Assembly (NCBI GenBank): GCA_028710895.1
Contig: JAQTTH010000007.1
Coordinates: forward strand, 1 to 64,000
Origin: Paludibacter sp.
Lineage (GTDB): Bacteria; Bacteroidota; Bacteroidia; Bacteroidales; Paludibacteraceae
DNA length: 64,000 bases
Direction of reading: 5' to 3'
The notes beneath the pieces are model-generated. The model did no database searches. It was given only the letters and a program-made list of their open reading frames with translations, and had not been told where the DNA came from. The position numbers and the translations under genes were made by a program. This document shows positions 61,601 to 64,000 of the stretch, in pieces (positions within the stretch are counted from its first letter, which is position 1; each line of letters opens with the position of its first letter).

Positions 61601-61720
61601 TCGGTTTTTGATATTACCGGACGTCGGATGAATGTTGTGAATGTAAACAGAATTACTGTCAGTACAGGTATTTACTTTGTAAAAGTAGATAACTATGTTG
61701 CCAAGGTAATTGTGAAATGA
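58673..61720 (+). CDS. Secreted LamG-domain protein with internal duplication and T9SS C-terminal domain
   Basis: The 1015-residue protein has a signal peptide (to 'SVMAT') and three LamG/concanavalin-like domains: about 35-245, 345-595 and 690-945. The second and third are recent duplicates ('NGTGYFDMGTEIGK', 'TLYNW(L/I)GRSCY.GDVYL' in both). Between them are Ig-like domains of the atrophied bacterial Ig type ('VSISWASTLPATVGTDGTVT' and 'VAISWTSSDASIISSSGIVT'). The C-terminus 'SVFDITGRRMNVVNVNR' and 'VSTGIYFVKVDNYVAKVIVK' is a T9SS sorting domain. The combination is common around glycoside hydrolases, but no catalytic domain is seen. It probably binds glycans on the cell surface. Confidence 0.85.
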   Translation: MKTKNYFFKMTGIGRIFLLSASMFIATSVMATDITTGLVVHYDFDAVSGTTVPDVSGNNLVGSLVGAPTVTTGQAGSGVNFPTVTDYMTLPTGIVSTLTDFTISTWVNISTMNTWSRIFDFGTGTSYYMFLCPRAASATGTVRFAFKNGGAEQVINGKSALPTGRWVHVAVTFSWNATTSIGVGKLYVDGNLVGTNAAMTINPSLLPSTTQNYIAKSQWPDPTLAGSIDDFRIYSRALGTTDVLTLAGTPSELIAEYEKLTATTLKADGDLTNVTSNMTLPSTLATPGVSISWASTLPATVGTDGTVTQPDKYDATVKLTATFTETINGTVYTLAKDFMVTVKARNVAAEQLAQWNFGTSNIYVEGGAVKVKDATGSAFVGTLMNEARIRTIGGTTNGKINVLDLGNGTGYFDMGTEIGKAIYSLNNYTICGFFRIDDTYAALNTNGNFYWNFSNSANIPVDQNGYIIGSLKAQGQNVTTNWYASGDQAVSLGTNAAKGGWHHLAFTQNGTVGTIYIDGVQVAQNGAMTNVPAIALPKAGMIGTLYNWLGRSCYPGDVYLRQTLLYDFQLLSIPLSADDLTNYISVGDSITKLNNAYTENPDIILPELIAEQAALDLGDLSAISSNIALPVHGSIDNSVAISWTSSDASIISSSGIVTPPNYFNKSIVLTAILTKNGQKLTKAFTANVLLDPTTKFTSDLLLKYDFSTVSSDSIVTDAAEKHFIGIARNKAVVQSIGSAKKFNVLNLGNGTGYFDMGTEIGKVVTSLTDFTMSCYYRINEAYTSIASNGNFIWNFSNTNNAMGTATGYIIASLKEQGVSITPGNYTAASGNQSVSFANSALLGGFHNLTYTQSGLIGTVYVDGMPVATSAITNLLNSTLTKNGLTGTLYNWIGRSCYTGDVYLSQTLVFDFRLYSKALSDNEIQTDVLNVGTVVEQLNQAYNESLSGVQAIQNSPYRVIPTNGAIQITGLTGNEKVSVFDITGRRMNVVNVNRITVSTGIYFVKVDNYVAKVIVK

Positions 61721-61728
61721 AACTTCAA

Positions 61729-61771
61729 AGTAAGAGGGAATTTACTATAATTCCTTCTTACTCTTCTTTTT
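61729..61771 (+). terminator. Terminator of the LamG gene
   Basis: AGTAAGAGGGAATT and AATTCCTTCTTACT form an almost perfect stem followed by CTTCTTTTTG. Confidence 0.75.
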
Positions 61772-61809
61772 GTATCAATTGAAAATATAATTATTTAAAT
61801 CAATAATTC

Positions 61810-64000
61810 ATGAATAAATCATTACTAAAACAGTTTAAACTGATCTCTTTAGGATTAGGTCTGTCCTTTCTTTCGGGCTTAAATGCACAAACATTGAAGC
61901 ACTCGTATACATTTGAAAACGGTACCGTAACGGGTACTACCGTAACCGATGTAGCCGGTACAGCACTTGGAAATCCGGCTAACGGAACTATAAATGGTAG
62001 TAACTGGGAAGTGAAAAATGGCTATTTCTACAATCATAACAGTCTTCAGGCAGCAGGTACCACCATGGGGGCCTATATCTCATTTGATGGAACTGCTCTG
62101 GCATTAAATACCTACTCGGCCATCACTATTGAAGCTTATATTACTACCAGCAACGACCAGAACAATCCGAATAAATGGTCTTGTTTAGCTTATTTCGGCG
62201 GTGCAGCGGGAGCAAATAGTTTTATGTTGCAACCAGAAATCAGTGGGTCGAGCACCAAAGCCGGATTAAATAATGCAGTATTTGCTATCGGAACTGAAGC
62301 CGGAGCAAAACAAACTCATCATTATGTAGCGGTATTGACTCCTGCAACTGCCACTGTTGCCGGAAGTATTGCTTTGTATTACGATGGAACATTGCTTCAA
62401 TCAACAGCTTTGGCAGCTAATAATGCAACTTATATGGCTGCAGTTTCAGCTTTGGCTACCACCAATGCCTTTTTGGGCAAAGGAGGATGGACAGATGCTT
62501 TGTTTACGCAGCCTATTCATGAATTTAATATCTATGATGGTTCCATGGACGCCGCTACAGTAGCTACCCGGTATGCAACTATGAATTCAAAACTGGCAAC
62601 TCTGATAGTGAGTTCCGGTTCACTTTCACCAGTATTTGATGGCAATATCTATAACTATGGTGTAGTTCTTCCTGCCGGAACGACTTCGCTGACTATTGGT
62701 GCAACTCCTGCAAGTACGGCATACAGCACAGTAGACGCTGCAACTACTTATGATGTTTCAGGTGCCGAATATGGTACGATTATATTGAAAGCCAGTGTAA
62801 CAGGTGTTCCTTATCTGGTCAACTGGAGAAAAGAGGTAACTACTCCGGTATTGACCCACTCGTATACTTTTGCTGATGGAACAGCAAAAGATATGGTTGG
62901 AACTGCAGATGGAACAATTATGGGAGCGGGAACAATTGCAAATGGCATTTATACCACCACAGCCAGAACAAACTTTACGAGTGGAACCAGTCAGTATATT
63001 TCATTGCCTGCTTCGGCTTTAGGAATTACCCAATATCCAACAGTTACTTTAGAAAGCACTTTCAAAACTTCAGTTGCGAACTTCCCTGTTTATCTGGGAA
63101 ACCAGACTTTGCAAAATGGTACAGATTATCTGTTTATGCATACAACCGATTTTGCTTCAAGTTGTAATATCAATCATCAGCCCTGGGTAGGTGGTTCTTC
63201 GGCCTCCGGAGCAAACATGGCTGACGGTAAGGCCCACCATGTGGTTGGTATTATGACCATGGATTCTTTGATTGTATACCAGGATGGCGTTTATAAAACA
63301 AAAACGGCCCTGAGTAATGTAAACCGTTTGTTTAATTTAAGTACGAATGTTGCTTATCTGGGTCGTTCAGGTTATCCGGGAGATTTAAATATGGTAGGCT
63401 CAATTGGTGAAGTAGATATTTACAAAGGCAGATTAAGTGCGGCAACTATTGCTTCGCGTGCGGCCTCGCTTGTAAAAGATGCTACTTTATCAGGAATTAC
63501 TTTGTCTGTAGGCTCGCTGACATTTGATCCGGCCACCACCACTTATAATGTGAATGTTCCTGCGGGAACAACTTCTGTAACCGTTGGTGCAACTGCTAAT
63601 AAAGAATTTGCAACAGTAAGCGGCACTGGTGTTATCGCTCTTAATCCGGGTGGAATTGCAAGCCTTGTGGTAACTTCGGGTGATGGAAGTACAACAAAAA
63701 CCTACACAGTGAATCTGATTCCACCGGTTCCTGCAATTAGTGTAGCTCAGTCGGCACTAAGTTTTAATAGTGAAATCACAGGAGCACAAACCTTAACCGT
63801 ATCAGGTGCAAATCTTACCGGCGATATTGCAATTTCTGCTCCTGCAGGAATCACCGTGAATCCAACGAGCTTACCTGCCAACTCTAATAGCGCAACAGTA
63901 ACTGTTACTTATGATGGAACAACTGCGGTAAGCGGAAACATCACTATTGCTAGTACCGGTGCAACTACTCAAAACGTAAGTATTTCCGGAACAAGCTATG
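61810..64000 (+). CDS. Secreted LamG/cadherin-like protein, 3' end outside the window
   Basis: An open frame of 730 codons starts at 61810 and has no stop before the window end, so the gene is partial. Signal peptide to about 'SGLNAQ'. Two LamG-like domains (about 28-255 and 345-555: 'TLKHSYTFENGTVTG', 'VLTHSYTFADGTAKD') alternate with cadherin-like beta-sandwich modules ('VSSGSLSPVFDGNIYNYGVV' and 'LSVGSLTFDPATTTYNVNVP'). The last 90 residues are an Ig-like module close to those of the giant protein at 53298 ('LTVSGANLTGDIAI', 'VTVTYDGTTAVSGNITI'). A T9SS domain is expected beyond the edge. It forms a set with the two preceding genes. Confidence 0.8.
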   Translation, partial: MNKSLLKQFKLISLGLGLSFLSGLNAQTLKHSYTFENGTVTGTTVTDVAGTALGNPANGTINGSNWEVKNGYFYNHNSLQAAGTTMGAYISFDGTALALNTYSAITIEAYITTSNDQNNPNKWSCLAYFGGAAGANSFMLQPEISGSSTKAGLNNAVFAIGTEAGAKQTHHYVAVLTPATATVAGSIALYYDGTLLQSTALAANNATYMAAVSALATTNAFLGKGGWTDALFTQPIHEFNIYDGSMDAATVATRYATMNSKLATLIVSSGSLSPVFDGNIYNYGVVLPAGTTSLTIGATPASTAYSTVDAATTYDVSGAEYGTIILKASVTGVPYLVNWRKEVTTPVLTHSYTFADGTAKDMVGTADGTIMGAGTIANGIYTTTARTNFTSGTSQYISLPASALGITQYPTVTLESTFKTSVANFPVYLGNQTLQNGTDYLFMHTTDFASSCNINHQPWVGGSSASGANMADGKAHHVVGIMTMDSLIVYQDGVYKTKTALSNVNRLFNLSTNVAYLGRSGYPGDLNMVGSIGEVDIYKGRLSAATIASRAASLVKDATLSGITLSVGSLTFDPATTTYNVNVPAGTTSVTVGATANKEFATVSGTGVIALNPGGIASLVVTSGDGSTTKTYTVNLIPPVPAISVAQSALSFNSEITGAQTLTVSGANLTGDIAISAPAGITVNPTSLPANSNSATVTVTYDGTTAVSGNITIASTGATTQNVSISGTSY

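Noticed and set aside
62357-62563. 68-codon plus-strand gene
   Set aside because: It is an out-of-frame shadow of the secreted protein gene that starts at 61810 and is open to the window end.

Overview
The window reads as the chromosome of a Bacteroidota bacterium, most probably order Bacteroidales and close to Paludibacter-type organisms. The evidence is a set of promoters with the Bacteroidetes pattern TTTG-N19-TAnnTTTG, weak Shine-Dalgarno sequences, very large secreted LamG proteins ending in type IX secretion (T9SS) sorting domains, DUF3244, DUF4469 and DUF6046-like families, and a split 5'-nucleotidase. Family names come from reading motifs by eye; no database search was run.

Region 1 (1-11,060) is an integrated mobile element, all of whose recognised proteins are on the minus strand. 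It lies against the 3' end of a tRNA-Gln(CTG) gene and continues off the left edge. It carries a tyrosine integrase, an Xre-type repressor with a promoter-operator, an HTH_17 (Xis-like) protein, a filamentous-phage-type replication initiator, a double-HTH protein resembling a small terminase, an S78-type prohead-protease-like protein and a DUF6046-like tail/baseplate protein. No portal, large terminase, major capsid or lysis gene is visible. It also holds a plus-strand non-coding transcription unit with a textbook promoter and two copies of a structured repeat. A phage satellite is an attractive explanation; a decayed prophage or a larger element cut by the window edge is the alternative.

Region 2 (11,060-20,043) is housekeeping: two tRNA-Gln genes, tyrS, a two-gene 5'-nucleotidase, a flippase-like membrane protein with GtrA, rsmA, corA, ansA and aroK.

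Region 3 (20,485-28,983) is a tight six-gene operon ending in its own terminator: hybrid histidine kinase, single-domain response regulator, TPR/YaiO beta-barrel, LtaS-like sulfatase-fold transferase, membrane HEAT protein and processive GT2 synthase. The parts match a synthase-dependent exopolysaccharide machine (synthase, outer-membrane exporter, polymer-decorating enzyme) under two-component control. This is the strongest candidate for a little-described system.

Region 4 (29,182-37,171) holds dnaE, trxA, trmN6, a secreted Gln/Ser/Thr-rich protein, a DnaQ-like exonuclease and dnaN. Region 5 (37,334-40,641) is an arsenic operon (arsR, arsC, arsM, arsN2, ACR3) with a clear promoter and an inverted-repeat operator on the -7 box. 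Region 6 (40,646-49,256) has a DUF2141 protein, an epimerase, two membrane-linked regulators, an OstA/LptA-like protein and a SurA-like isomerase.

Region 7 (49,257-64,000) has short tandem repeats, a DUF4469 HU-like protein, a DUF3244 protein, a TPR lipoprotein regulator and then three giant secreted proteins on the plus strand, the last cut by the window end. A 61-residue conserved-looking small protein sits between the first two.
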